25,885 nucleotides of DNA from a virus: the IMG/VR virus record IMGVR_UViG_3300009526_000054, positions 1 through 25,885 of that record. One strand, given 5' to 3'. Position 1 is the first letter of the stretch. Each line of letters opens with the position of its first letter. A program made the position numbers and the translations under genes. The notes below the pieces were generated by a model, which had not been told where the DNA came from, did no database searches, and saw only the letters and a list, made by a program, of their open reading frames with translations. This document shows positions 13,821 through 23,200 of the stretch, piece by piece.

Positions 13821-14736
13821 TTCAAATAGAGTAGCGATAAGGTTTTGCGAGGAAGACGGGGTGTATGGTACTACTCCAGCAAACGCAACCGATTGGAAAG
13901 ACCTACGATATACCTCATCAAGTTTGGCTGCCGCCCCACAAACAGCAATCTCAAATGAGATTCGAGCTGACCGTCAAGTTGCTGATCTTGTGGGCGTTGG
14001 TCAATCTGTGACGGGTGACATAGGCTTTGAGCTTAGTGCGACCAGTTTCGATGAGCTTATAGAAGCCGCTTGTCAGGGAACATGGGTAGCAAACGCGCTG
14101 AAGTGCCAAGCTGTTGATCGGAGCTTCACTTTCGAGATGCGGCCCGAAGATTGGGCCACTTCTAAGTTTTTGCACTTTAAAGGTATGAAGGTTGGTGGTA
14201 TGTCGATCACCGCTGCCTATGGCTCTATTATAACGGGTAGTTTTCAGTTAGCAGGGAAGTCGGCTAGTGTCGCTAATGCCACGTTAGTTGGTAGCACTGC
14301 TTCTGCCGCTGTGCCGACAACTGAGGTAATGAACGGGTCTTCCGGTGTAACAACGATCAGTATTGGCGGTGACGCTACTATTCCTGTTCGGACTATATCA
14401 CTTAACCTTTCTAATACCATGAGAGCGCAGGAAGGAATCGGTCAGTCTGGCCCTACCGATCAGAACTCAGGTCGGTCTATGCTTACGGGTAGTGTTGAAG
14501 TTTATTTCGATAACATAACACTGTACGAAGCACTTCTGAACAGCACTTCTGTTGCAATATCACTGACTATAGCGCAAGGCGGAAAGGCTTTTGTCTTCAC
14601 TCTGCCAAAAGTTAAATTTAACGATGGCGTTCCCGCAGTATCCGGTGTTGATACTGACCTTATGCTGCCGCTTAACTTTACTGCGCTTTATGATGCAACC
14701 TCAGCAACTCAAATGACTATAACCAGAATTCCATAA
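13813..14736 (+). CDS. Major tail (tube) protein
   Basis: This 307-residue protein would form the stacked hexamers of the tail tube. It begins MSDSNRVAIRFCEEDGVYGTTP, the start typical of phage tail tube proteins, then LRYTSSSLAAAPQTAISNEIR, a GDIGFELSATSFDELIEAA segment and FLHFKGMKVGGMSI; the residues thereafter alternate in short strands. The second half (from about 165) with SGVTTISIGGDATIPVRTIS and SVEVYFDN fits the second sheet of the tube fold. GGAGA (13801-13805) stands seven bases before ATG. A GC-rich hairpin follows the stop, which may keep this abundant message stable. Confidence 0.85.
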   Translation: MSDSNRVAIRFCEEDGVYGTTPANATDWKDLRYTSSSLAAAPQTAISNEIRADRQVADLVGVGQSVTGDIGFELSATSFDELIEAACQGTWVANALKCQAVDRSFTFEMRPEDWATSKFLHFKGMKVGGMSITAAYGSIITGSFQLAGKSASVANATLVGSTASAAVPTTEVMNGSSGVTTISIGGDATIPVRTISLNLSNTMRAQEGIGQSGPTDQNSGRSMLTGSVEVYFDNITLYEALLNSTSVAISLTIAQGGKAFVFTLPKVKFNDGVPAVSGVDTDLMLPLNFTALYDATSATQMTITRIP

Positions 14737-14756
14737 GGTTTAGTACGATAACTCAA

Positions 14757-14779
14757 GGGGCAAACGAGAGGTTTGCCCC
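14757..14779 (+). other. Strong hairpin with GAGAG loop after the tail tube gene
   Basis: GGGGCAAAC (14757-14765) pairs with GTTTGCCCC (14771-14779) around GAGAG, a perfect 9-bp stem. No T run follows, so intrinsic termination would be weak. It lies 20 bases after the major tail gene stop and may shield the 3' end of that message, slow polymerase, or bind a protein. Confidence 0.75.
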
Positions 14780-14789
14780 GACAACCAAC

Positions 14790-14806
14790 TATCACGAGAG
14801 GTGATA
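14790..14806 (+). promoter_or_regulatory. Hairpin holding the chaperone ribosome binding site
   Basis: TATCAC (14790-14795) pairs with GTGATA (14801-14806) around GAGAG. The loop and 3' arm contain the ribosome binding site AGAGGTGA, two to eight bases before ATG 14809. Folding would hide the site and lower synthesis of the tail chaperone, which is needed in far smaller amounts than the tube protein encoded just before. Confidence 0.6.
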
Positions 14807-14808
14807 AT

Positions 14809-15207
14809 ATGAAAGTAGCATTGCAAAGCAGTCAGTCAGAAGTTGACGGTATTTGGGTAACTTACTCCGAAGGAGTGGAGTTTTTAATTGGTAGGGCGGG
14901 AAATGCAAACTTCCTACGAGCCTCGGACAGATTAGAAGCCCCTCACCGTAAGCAGATTCGTTTGGGTAAGCTCTCTACAATGAAGCAGATAGAAATACAG
15001 TGTCGGGCAATGGCCGAGGCTATTCTATTAGACTGGAAAGGTATTGATTCCTCTGATGGGCCGCTAGAATATAATGTTGAAAACGCCTACAGCGTCCTTC
15101 GCTACAATATAGATGTGCGGGATTTTGTTTTTGAATACGCCACAGAAAACGAAAATTTTCGTGAAGAAGAAATTGAGGCCACTGCAAAAAAGTCCAAGAA
15201 GTCATAA
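14809..15207 (+). CDS. Tail assembly chaperone, short form (gpG-like)
   Basis: A 132-residue protein between tube and tape measure genes, the place of lambda gpG. It begins MKVALQSSQSEVDGIWVTYSEG, has EFLIGRAGNANF and the helix KQIRLGKLSTMKQIEIQCRA, then LLDWKGIDSSDG and YNVENAYSVLR, and ends with an acidic-to-basic tail EEEIEATAKKSKKS. The W-K-G-I-D/E motif is common to phage tail chaperones of the DUF-type 'GP13/gpG' group. I used ATG 14809 with its ribosome binding site; the frame also extends upstream to 14773 across the hairpins. A slippery heptamer lies eight codons from the stop and gives a longer form. Confidence 0.85.
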   Translation: MKVALQSSQSEVDGIWVTYSEGVEFLIGRAGNANFLRASDRLEAPHRKQIRLGKLSTMKQIEIQCRAMAEAILLDWKGIDSSDGPLEYNVENAYSVLRYNIDVRDFVFEYATENENFREEEIEATAKKSKKS

Positions 15208-15551
15208 ACTGGAAGTCAGGATACGACAACGTAACTGAGGAATGGCTTGAGGAACAGGTAACGGATGATTTTGTACCCGCAGCTTTGGCTAGGAAACCAG
15301 AGCTGACTCGTTACGAGGCTGGAATTTTAGGGAGCTATGTACAGCTCGCTAATATGGTAGCGGAGGGGTTTTCTGGTAAAGGCCCAATAACTCTACGTGA
15401 GATAGACGTTTATTTGCGGTACTATCCCGTTGACGATGTGTATTATTTCGTTGACCTGATGAGAGCAATAGACAATGGAATCCAGACTGGTAGTAAAGAT
15501 AGACGGCAGCCAAGCGGAAGCGGAAGCCAGAAAGCTAACGGCGGCACTTGA
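14809..15551 (+). CDS. Tail assembly chaperone, frameshifted long form (gpGT-like)
   Basis: A -1 shift at A AAA AAG (15186-15192) joins the first 128 residues of the short form to a 119-residue extension read from 15192 to 15551, 247 residues in all. The extension begins VQEVINWKSGYDNVTEEWLE and continues RYEAGILGSYVQLANMVAEG and DVYLRYYPVDDVYYFVDLM. It has no stop between the slip site and 15549, and no good start of its own near the beginning of its frame. In lambda the T extension recruits the tape measure and the tube protein. The 3' end overlaps the tape measure gene by 77 bases. The fusion is predicted from sequence; its ratio to the short form is unknown. Confidence 0.85.
15186..15192 (+). 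promoter_or_regulatory. -1 ribosomal frameshift site
   Basis: The heptamer A AAA AAG is in the correct register (codons GCA AAA AAG) and is the same as the E. coli dnaX slippery site. A purine run GAGG (15175-15178) lies seven bases upstream and could act as an internal Shine-Dalgarno stimulator, as in dnaX. I see no obvious stem-loop just downstream. The zero-frame stop follows at 15205-15207. Confidence 0.88.
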
Positions 15552-18500
15552 AAAACTTGGTAGAGCGGGAGATGGGGTAGAAGCACCGCTGAAACGTGGT
15601 AGCACCGCCATGTCTAAGCTCAAAACCACCGCAGGGATGGCCCTGAAAGGCATCGGAGCCTTTGCTGGAGTTAGTGCTGTAATATTAGGAGTTACCCGCA
15701 AAATAGTTGGAATGTCTGACGGCATGGCGGCTTTGCGTGGTCAAATACTGCTAACAGGTACTAGCCAATCAGGGTTAAATTCTGTTTTCGACAAGGCCAA
15801 GCAAGTGTCGAATGACACGGGTGCTGCTATAGGAAGCACTATTAAGCTATATGGCCGACTGTCTCGGTCAGCCGAAGAACTTGGATATAGCTCCGGTGAG
15901 TTGTGGAAAGTCACCACCGCTGTAAACCAATCCTTTATCGTGTCGGGTGCTTCTGCTCAAGAAGCTGCCTCTGCGACTTTGCAGTTATCTCAGGGTATTG
16001 CTTCTGGAACGCTACGAGGCGAAGAACTTAACTCAGTAATGGAGAACTCGCCCCGCCTAGCCAAAGCCTTGGCAGACGGAATGGGCATTGCTCGTGGAGA
16101 ATTGCGCGAGCTTGGTTCTCAGGGAAAGATAACAGGTCAGGAAGTTGTAGACGCTTTGCTTAAAATGTCTAAGGAGATAGACGAAGACTTTAAGCGAATG
16201 CCGATGACCGTAGCCCGCTCAATGAACAAAGTTCAAAACGAGCTTATGGCTGTATTCGGTGCGTTAGATACAACTGATCTTATTGGAACGGTTGATGATC
16301 TGGCCATAAAGTTACAAGACCCTGCAACAATAAAAGCTGTTCAAGACTTGGCTAACGGGATGATTAGGTTTTCGAGTGCTTTGATTACTGTTGCATCATC
16401 TTTCGCTGGGTGGTCAAGGGATTTTGGTGAGTTCTTAGCACAGCTAGCTGGCTATAACGACTATACTAGCGGGACTATGGATGAGCTTGCCGCGAGAACC
16501 GTTGAAATAGAGGCGGCACTAAATAAACTTAAAGAGACTGCAATTAGCGAATGGTGGTACGAGAATAATCTCCAAACTAGAGCGTTAAAAGAAGAACTGA
16601 CAGCTATAAATAATGTTCTTGGTTTAACCAGCCTTGAAGTTGTTAAGGCGGGAGGTAAGTGGGTTGCGGCAAAGCAAGTTATAGCGGGTGTAATCCCACA
16701 GATTCAAGAACTCGATAATGTCTATGACGGTTTTAGAATGCGTATGGGAGTAACACTACCAATCGCACCACTCCGCGATGCGAAGGCCAATGACGATCAG
16801 CTTAGAGTTTTTAGACTGCTGATAAAAGAATCGGGTAAACTGGCTGACGCTAAAAGAGAGGTTGTAGACAAGACTGCTGACCTTATTGAAGCGGGAAAGT
16901 TAGAAATAGAAATTCTAAAAGCCACTGGCTCTGCGCTTGTAGCTTTGCAGCGTGAACAGGCTGGAAATACTGCGGCAGCAAAGGCTCAAAAAGGTGCGAC
17001 AGAAGAACAGACAGAAGCATTACGCCAGCAAGGTCTTGAAGTTTTCGATCAGACCCGCAAACAAGCTCACAAAGATTTAATGCGTTCTTATGAGCAAGAA
17101 GTAGCAATTCTAAAGTTGACCACTGGCGAAAAAAAGAATGAGACAGCCGCTATCAGGAAGCTACAGTTAGAGCAGGAGATTTCTAACATATTGCGGGATA
17201 ATAGCTATGACGCATTGAGTGACGAAGGCATTCAACTGGCTAATGTAATAAGGCTGAAGGCTGAAGAAACTGACCGCGTTGAACTTTTGGGTGAAGCCCT
17301 AGTTGAAACAACGGATTCCGTAGAAGGACAAACAGCGGCTTTAAGAGAACAAGAGCAAGCTATAAACCCGTGGCAAAACGCTTTGACTGGTGCGGTAGAA
17401 TCCATTGACGCTGCGTTTGTCAAACTGTGGCAGGGTGCTTTTGAAGGTTTTGACGATTTCGCAAAGAATTTAAAAGATGCGTTTATCAAGCTACTCGCAA
17501 CTCTCGCAAACGAGGCAATAACCCGCCCAATAGTTATGACTATTGCCGGAGCCTTTTCTTCTGACGGTAGTGGCGGTGGAGGTATAGCTGGTTCGGCTGG
17601 CGGTGCTAATTGGGGCGCACTTGGAAGTGTAGCGAGTTACGCAAAAGGTGCTTATCAAGGACTTGTGTCGGGAGAAGGCTTCGGTGCGCTTGTTCCTTCA
17701 TGGGCAAGTTCTGGAGCCAGTTATGCAAATACAGTTGTTCAGGGTTATCAGCAAAGTGGGTTTAACGGGGCTTTTAACGCTGCTAGTGTCGGTTCTACTG
17801 GAATTGAAGGACTGAATTACGCTGTTGCTGGTGACGGAGGAGCAAACCTAGCCGCAGCATCGCAGCCGGGAATAGATTGGACTAATGTAGGATTGAGCAT
17901 GGCGGCAAGTTTTGCTGGTGCTTATGTAGGCCGACAAGTATTCCAGAACGAAGGCACAACAGGAATAGGCGCAGGAGCCGGAGGAATAGCTGGTGGTATA
18001 ATTGGCGGTGTGCCGGGGGCGGCTATAGGCGCGTTTCTTGGCGAAGGTCTGGAGAAAGTTTTAGGCGATATATTCGGATTTGGGGGAAAAGAAAGCCACA
18101 ACAGGGTATATCAAGACCTTGATTTGAGGGCTGACCCAGAAGATCGGGGAGGTTCCTATTACACAGACAAGGGACACCACAAGCCACAGCAAGATGCTGT
18201 GGATGCTTATTCCGAAATGATTTTTGCCTTTTCTGACATGATAGGCGGTTCTGATTACTCAGGGCAAGTATCGGTCAGTGCTAGGGATGGATTCAATCTT
18301 GACGGGCAAGACTACGAAGATACCGACCAGATGACTCAAGTGTTGTTTAAAAATATTCTTGCAGGGGCAAGCCACCTTGACGCAAATTTAAAAGACTTGT
18401 TAATGTCCTTTGATGGGACAGCAGATGAAACGGCAACTTATGCAGCTACCCTTATGGCTATTTTTGGCGAAGATGGCGAAGTAAGCGACATGCTTCACGG

Positions 18501-19404
18501 GTTAATTGCAGGTTTTGATGGTGCAACCGATGAGCTTCTTCCTTATGTTGCTGCTGTTTCAAGTTTAAATGCGATGTTTGAGACTGATATTATAGGTCTT
18601 GCGATGGAAAATATTACCGAGCAAGCCCGAATAGCAGGGATGACAATGACTGATGTGTATGCCGCGCAGTCAGAAGAAGTTGCAATTTTAGCTGGAGAAT
18701 TTGATGGCTCTACTGCATCTCTTACTGAGCTAACCGGAAGATTTGCCGAAAATAGAGCCATAGCTTACGAGCTAGTCACGGCTTTAATCTTGACAAAAGA
18801 TGCTATGGCGGGATTGACCGAAGGAAGCGCAGACTATTTCCGAACAGCAGTAATGAGTGAAGAACAACTGTTGAAAAAACGGCTGATTGATCTAGGTACG
18901 CTAGAGAAGGAGCTTTCAGAAGCAACCTCTCCCGAAGAAATAGATCGGATAATGAAAGAGTACACATCTCTTTCCAAGACTATATTTGACAGCTTAAAAG
19001 GCGATTTTGAGGGTGCAGAGCTAAAATCGTTTGGTGAGGCGTTTGCGGTCAACGCGGAGAGAATCGGGGGGATTGCCGAGGAGCAACTAACCAAGTCTAT
19101 TGACGCTATAGAAACGCATCAGGACGGTCAGAACACCAACATAGAAGGATTGCTTATTTCTATTGGTGAACAGAATATTGATTTAAACACTATATTGACG
19201 GGTCTTGGAATAAGCACTACAGACCTTGCAACTATTGCAGCAAGCACTGAGAAGATTACAACTGCAACCGTAGCGGCAGAAGAAGCGGCAGCGGCTAGTC
19301 TGAAGGCGGCCACTACAGCATTTACTACAGCGGTTGGTGTCTTTGCAGCTAACAGTGATGTTACGGTTACGGTTGATGTTGACGGCGGGAATGTAACAGG
19401 ATGA
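15475..19404 (+). CDS. Tape measure protein
   Basis: At 1309 residues this is the largest protein; it sets tail length and helps pass DNA through the host envelope. The N-terminus MESRLVVKIDGSQAEAEARKL and the segment from about 75 to 265 match the tape measure N-terminal domain: LLTGTSQSGLNSVFDKAKQ, YSSGELWKVTTAVNQSF, then TLRGEELNSVMENSPRLAKAL and ELGSQGKITGQEVVDALL. Long helical stretches follow (about 420-650). Hydrophobic and Gly/Ala-rich segments occur near 50-80 and 828-875 (GIGAGAGGIAGGIIGG), likely membrane-active. The C-terminus is Ala/Thr-rich. The gene starts inside the 3' end of the chaperone extension with a weak ribosome binding site and shares four bases (ATGA) with the next gene. 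Confidence 0.95.
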   Translation: MESRLVVKIDGSQAEAEARKLTAALEKLGRAGDGVEAPLKRGSTAMSKLKTTAGMALKGIGAFAGVSAVILGVTRKIVGMSDGMAALRGQILLTGTSQSGLNSVFDKAKQVSNDTGAAIGSTIKLYGRLSRSAEELGYSSGELWKVTTAVNQSFIVSGASAQEAASATLQLSQGIASGTLRGEELNSVMENSPRLAKALADGMGIARGELRELGSQGKITGQEVVDALLKMSKEIDEDFKRMPMTVARSMNKVQNELMAVFGALDTTDLIGTVDDLAIKLQDPATIKAVQDLANGMIRFSSALITVASSFAGWSRDFGEFLAQLAGYNDYTSGTMDELAARTVEIEAALNKLKETAISEWWYENNLQTRALKEELTAINNVLGLTSLEVVKAGGKWVAAKQVIAGVIPQIQELDNVYDGFRMRMGVTLPIAPLRDAKANDDQLRVFRLLIKESGKLADAKREVVDKTADLIEAGKLEIEILKATGSALVALQREQAGNTAAAKAQKGATEEQTEALRQQGLEVFDQTRKQAHKDLMRSYEQEVAILKLTTGEKKNETAAIRKLQLEQEISNILRDNSYDALSDEGIQLANVIRLKAEETDRVELLGEALVETTDSVEGQTAALREQEQAINPWQNALTGAVESIDAAFVKLWQGAFEGFDDFAKNLKDAFIKLLATLANEAITRPIVMTIAGAFSSDGSGGGGIAGSAGGANWGALGSVASYAKGAYQGLVSGEGFGALVPSWASSGASYANTVVQGYQQSGFNGAFNAASVGSTGIEGLNYAVAGDGGANLAAASQPGIDWTNVGLSMAASFAGAYVGRQVFQNEGTTGIGAGAGGIAGGIIGGVPGAAIGAFLGEGLEKVLGDIFGFGGKESHNRVYQDLDLRADPEDRGGSYYTDKGHHKPQQDAVDAYSEMIFAFSDMIGGSDYSGQVSVSARDGFNLDGQDYEDTDQMTQVLFKNILAGASHLDANLKDLLMSFDGTADETATYAATLMAIFGEDGEVSDMLHGLIAGFDGATDELLPYVAAVSSLNAMFETDIIGLAMENITEQARIAGMTMTDVYAAQSEEVAILAGEFDGSTASLTELTGRFAENRAIAYELVTALILTKDAMAGLTEGSADYFRTAVMSEEQLLKKRLIDLGTLEKELSEATSPEEIDRIMKEYTSLSKTIFDSLKGDFEGAELKSFGEAFAVNAERIGGIAEEQLTKSIDAIETHQDGQNTNIEGLLISIGEQNIDLNTILTGLGISTTDLATIAASTEKITTATVAAEEAAAASLKAATTAFTTAVGVFAANSDVTVTVDVDGGNVTG

Positions 19405-19922
19405 CAAGAACAACAAACTCAGGAGTACAGGCGGAGATAGCGAAAATTGCTACGATGCCTTTTCACATAGCAAAAATAGAGTTTGCTAGTCAGACCTCTT
19501 TTGTTTCAGAGGGGCCGGAAGTTACTTTTGGCGGGAATGCTTACCTAGACAGTAGCTTATCTGTAGGTACTATAAAATATGGAACCGCTGGTTTTGAAAG
19601 AGCAGATATTGCTCTTTTAGATTACTCTAACGGGATTATATCTGTTTACTTGCAGAACAAAGTTCTTGATGTACCCTGTACCCTGTACTTAGTCTATAGG
19701 GATTCTGCTGGGGCTTTCACAACCCCCGTAATGCTTGCTCAAGGTGTTCTTGAACCTGATAGAATATCCGGCTCAGAAGTATCTCTAACGCTTCTGCCAA
19801 AATCAGAGCTTAGTAGCTTTTACCCCACGGTGTACTTTAACGAAGACAACGGGGCTACTCACTTAGCTAAATCTGGGACTATCGTTGAATGGGGCGATGA
19901 GAAATTTGAACTGGTGAATTAG
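19401..19922 (+). CDS. Minor tail protein (distal tail region)
   Basis: A 173-residue protein lies immediately after the tape measure gene, where lambda-type phages encode gpM and gpL. It contains FHIAKIEFASQTSFVSEGP, then YLDSSLSVGTIKYGTAGFER and ADIALLDYSNGIISVYLQN, then LYLVYRDSAGAFTTPVMLAQG and a final stretch VSLTLLPKSELSSFYP. The strand pattern, with a pairing of 'tape end' and 'tip' genes around it, fits a DUF2163-like or lambda gpL-like adaptor between tube and tip. No cysteine cluster for an iron-sulfur site, as in gpL, is visible. Exact family not recognised. Confidence 0.65.
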   Translation: MTRTTNSGVQAEIAKIATMPFHIAKIEFASQTSFVSEGPEVTFGGNAYLDSSLSVGTIKYGTAGFERADIALLDYSNGIISVYLQNKVLDVPCTLYLVYRDSAGAFTTPVMLAQGVLEPDRISGSEVSLTLLPKSELSSFYPTVYFNEDNGATHLAKSGTIVEWGDEKFELVN

Positions 19923-19923
19923 T

Positions 19924-20253
19924 ATGCTTTATCCTATAAATTTGCCTCAAGTTATAGGCAGCAGTTTTAACGAAGAAAGCGGGGCTGTCGTAAGCCGATC
20001 AATTAATGGTAGGCCAAGAATAAGAAACAATTTCTCGCAGGTTTGGAGAACGGGTACTATTGTTCACGAGTTGAGCCAATCTGAGCTAGACTCTTTGATG
20101 ACGTTTTATAATGACAACAAATCCATAGCTTTTACATTCACTTATCAAGCTGACAATGTGACGTATAGTTGTCAGTTTGAAAAAGCCCCACAAGCAAAAC
20201 CCGTTCTTGGTGGAAGGTATGATGTTTCTGTCTTCATAATTGAGGTGGTTTAA
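19924..20253 (+). CDS. Minor tail protein (gpM-like by position)
   Basis: A 109-residue protein starts one base after the previous stop, with GGTGA upstream. It reads INLPQVIGSSFNEESGAVVS, RSINGRPRIRNNFSQVWRTG, LSQSELDSLMTFYNDN and FTFTYQADNVTYSCQFEKAP. The pattern of R-x-R-x-x-F-x-x-x-W, a helix ELDSLM-x-FY and F-x-F-T is shared by lambda gpM-like and distal-tail proteins. The function is likely to join the tube with the tip protein encoded next. It is assigned by position and general pattern. Confidence 0.65.
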   Translation: MLYPINLPQVIGSSFNEESGAVVSRSINGRPRIRNNFSQVWRTGTIVHELSQSELDSLMTFYNDNKSIAFTFTYQADNVTYSCQFEKAPQAKPVLGGRYDVSVFIIEVV

Positions 20254-20255
20254 TA

Positions 20256-23200
20256 ATGGCTACTTTCAAGTACAAAAACGCTTCAGGTCAATATGTAACG
20301 ATGAATTATCGTGACAGAACCCCAAAAGCATCTGTCAGCACTGTAAACGCGGTAGCAGAGGCCAGCAAAAGTATACGCAAGGAAACAATTCTTTCTTCTA
20401 ATGATATTGCTCCCGTTGTTTTTGGCAGAGATAGGTTTTTCGCAAAGCCGTGGAATGCCTTTGCGAAAGACGATATTTTATATGTCCCTTATCTTGTAGC
20501 TTGGGGAGGCCCACCACAGGGCGATTATCTTGGCGGGTCTGGAGCTAGAGGAATATCTGCGTACAACAATGTTTACGTAGACGGTGTTGATATAAACGAG
20601 ACAGACGGTTTCATAGATTCTGGCGGAGAAATAGAATATCACTATGGAAGAAATGGAGTAAACCAGCCTCTCTCAACTTTTCTTGCAGAGGCAGTAACGG
20701 GATTTACAAACAGATATGATGGCTTTGCCTACATTGTTTTAAAAGTTCCTGTAGGAATCTCGAATGGATTTCCTAGAGTTGAAGTAGACATAGATGGACT
20801 CAAGATAAGAAGAAGGTCTGCTAATTACCCTTTTGTAGAAACGGGAGCAACCCCTAGCGGAACTAATCTTGTTCCAAATTCAGCTAATCCTATGTTGTGG
20901 ACTGTACAGAATGGAGCGACACACCAAGACACAGGAAACAATATTGGCTTCTTTCAAGAAACTACTGTAACTAGCGGAGGCTCAACTGGCGCAAAAACTA
21001 GGATTATAGCGGGAGCCACTGTAGGTGCTTTTTTCTATGGCATAACGATTTATTATAAGGCCGGAACTTCAGGGAAAGTTCGATTTCAAGTTCTCAATCA
21101 AACCAAAAACGTATCATCTATTATTTCAGGAGATATTGGTTCATTGCCTACACAGGGAACTAACCCAACTACTTCGGGAACTTTTACTGTTTTATCCGAT
21201 CATTCCTTGGGGGCTTACCGTGTTTTTAGGGCAGTTTATACTCCCCTTTCTTATCTCGATACCGTCTATTTTTATATGGGGCCGCAAAGTTCTGTTTCGG
21301 GTGAAAATGTTTTTGTCTATGGCGCACAAGTAGATAATATTACCTATAATTTTTTTGCAGTACCCGTCTTTACCGACAACCCTATTGATATTCACGCACA
21401 TCTTTTAGAGCAATCTGGCAGCACACTAGATGCTAATTCTGTTCAAGAGGCATCGAGCTGGAACAATGAAGTTCTTCCTTATAGCACTAGCCCCCGGCGA
21501 TCAATGGGATTTACTATTGATAGCGTAGGGAAAATTTCGAGTATTCTTGAATTTTTTAGGGCATACACTGGCTGCTCTTTGACTTACGATGGCGGAGTAG
21601 TCTACTACTTAAAGCAAGAGGCGCGGGTTACTTCACACACGTTTAATGATAACCATGTTGAAAGGATAAACATAGGTAAGTCTAAATCAAAAGAAGTTCC
21701 CACTAGGTATGTTGTTTCTTATACAGACAAAGAAAATGATTTTGCAGTCGAAGAAGCGATAGTCGTTAACCCCGACTCTACCTTGCCAGTTAGGATTTCA
21801 AAGATTTCTTTCCTTGGTTGCAACAATTTTGAGTTTGCAAAAAGGGAAGCCGTAGAAAGATATAACAGAAGCACTCTTTCGGATTTAAGAGTGAATGTTC
21901 AACTATTCGATGAGGGAATTGAAGTTTTAGTCGGGGAAGTTTGCTCGATAACCTATTCCGACATACTTACTAATAAGCTGATGGAGGTTGTTTCTGTTTC
22001 TGAGAGGTCGGCGGGTTATTGGAACGTGGAACTTGAAGAATACGACCCCTTGTTCTTTTCTACTGACGTTGAAAGCAGCCCTTCCTTCCCAGACACCCAG
22101 CTTCCTGTTCACGCACCGCCCCCAGCAGTAACGGGTTTGACGGTATCCGAGGAAATATACCAAAGGAAAAACGGTGAGTACGACAATAGATTCCGCATCA
22201 ATTGGACAAAATCTATTTCTGCCTACACTAGAAACTATGTTGTCAGGGTTAAAAAAGGCGGAGTGGTTATTGCTTCAATTAGCGAGACAGGCTTAGAAAC
22301 TGCCTACGGCCCGTTAGAAGAAGATGTGCCTTACCAGATTGAGGTTGTCGCGGTAACGTCTTTATACGAAGGGGCTGTTGCCTCTGTCATTGCAACTCCA
22401 AATGGTAAAACAATCCCACCTTTGCCCGTAACAGTTTTTGACGTTTTTGAGGTTGGTGGTCAAGTTAGGCTTTCTTGGGGGGCAGCGGTTGACTTGGATA
22501 TTGTTGATTATGAGATTCAATATGGGCCAGCAAATGTTGTTTGGGATGACGACCCCGCATCAGCACAAATCTTAAACAGGGTATCCTCTTTACGCTATGT
22601 CACGAATGACATACCAATTGGCACTTACGATTTTATGATAAAGCCAAGAGATTCCGTTGGGCTGTATCCAACCACAGGGGGAGATGACGGGGTTGGTACA
22701 AAAAGAGTTAACTCAGTTGAAGTGACACTAGACGAGAAAAGTTTGCTTGTTGGAAGCGGAACATACCCCGACCTCACAACAGATGATCTTCTAGTACACA
22801 GAACAAAAGAGGTTCGGTGCAGCACTTTTGAAATAATCTACACGAATACTTCCAGTCAGACTTGGACTGCTTTATTTGGAGGCAGTCAGTTGCCCGCAGC
22901 AGGGGCCATTGCTTCTAAGCAAGCTGTCCCAACCTCAAACTTCCGGCATAGTAGTGCTGTAGTCACTTTCGCTACTGACATTTCTGGTAACTGGAGGTCA
23001 ACACATGACGCTACTGTTTACGGCGGGACTGTGGCAACTAAGCAGGGATTGAAGCTATCTGCCGCTGCTTCCTTTACCCTTTACGATGCTGCTTCTGTGC
23101 AAACAAAGGCGAGGAATACTTTCCAGCAGTACGTGGGATTGGGTCTTGTAAGAATAGACTTGTCCAAGCAGATATATAGAGTTGATGCTGTTACAAGAAA

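Noticed and set aside
14757-14779. Hairpin after the tail tube gene as an intrinsic terminator
   Set aside because: Stem is strong but is followed by GACAACC, with no T run.
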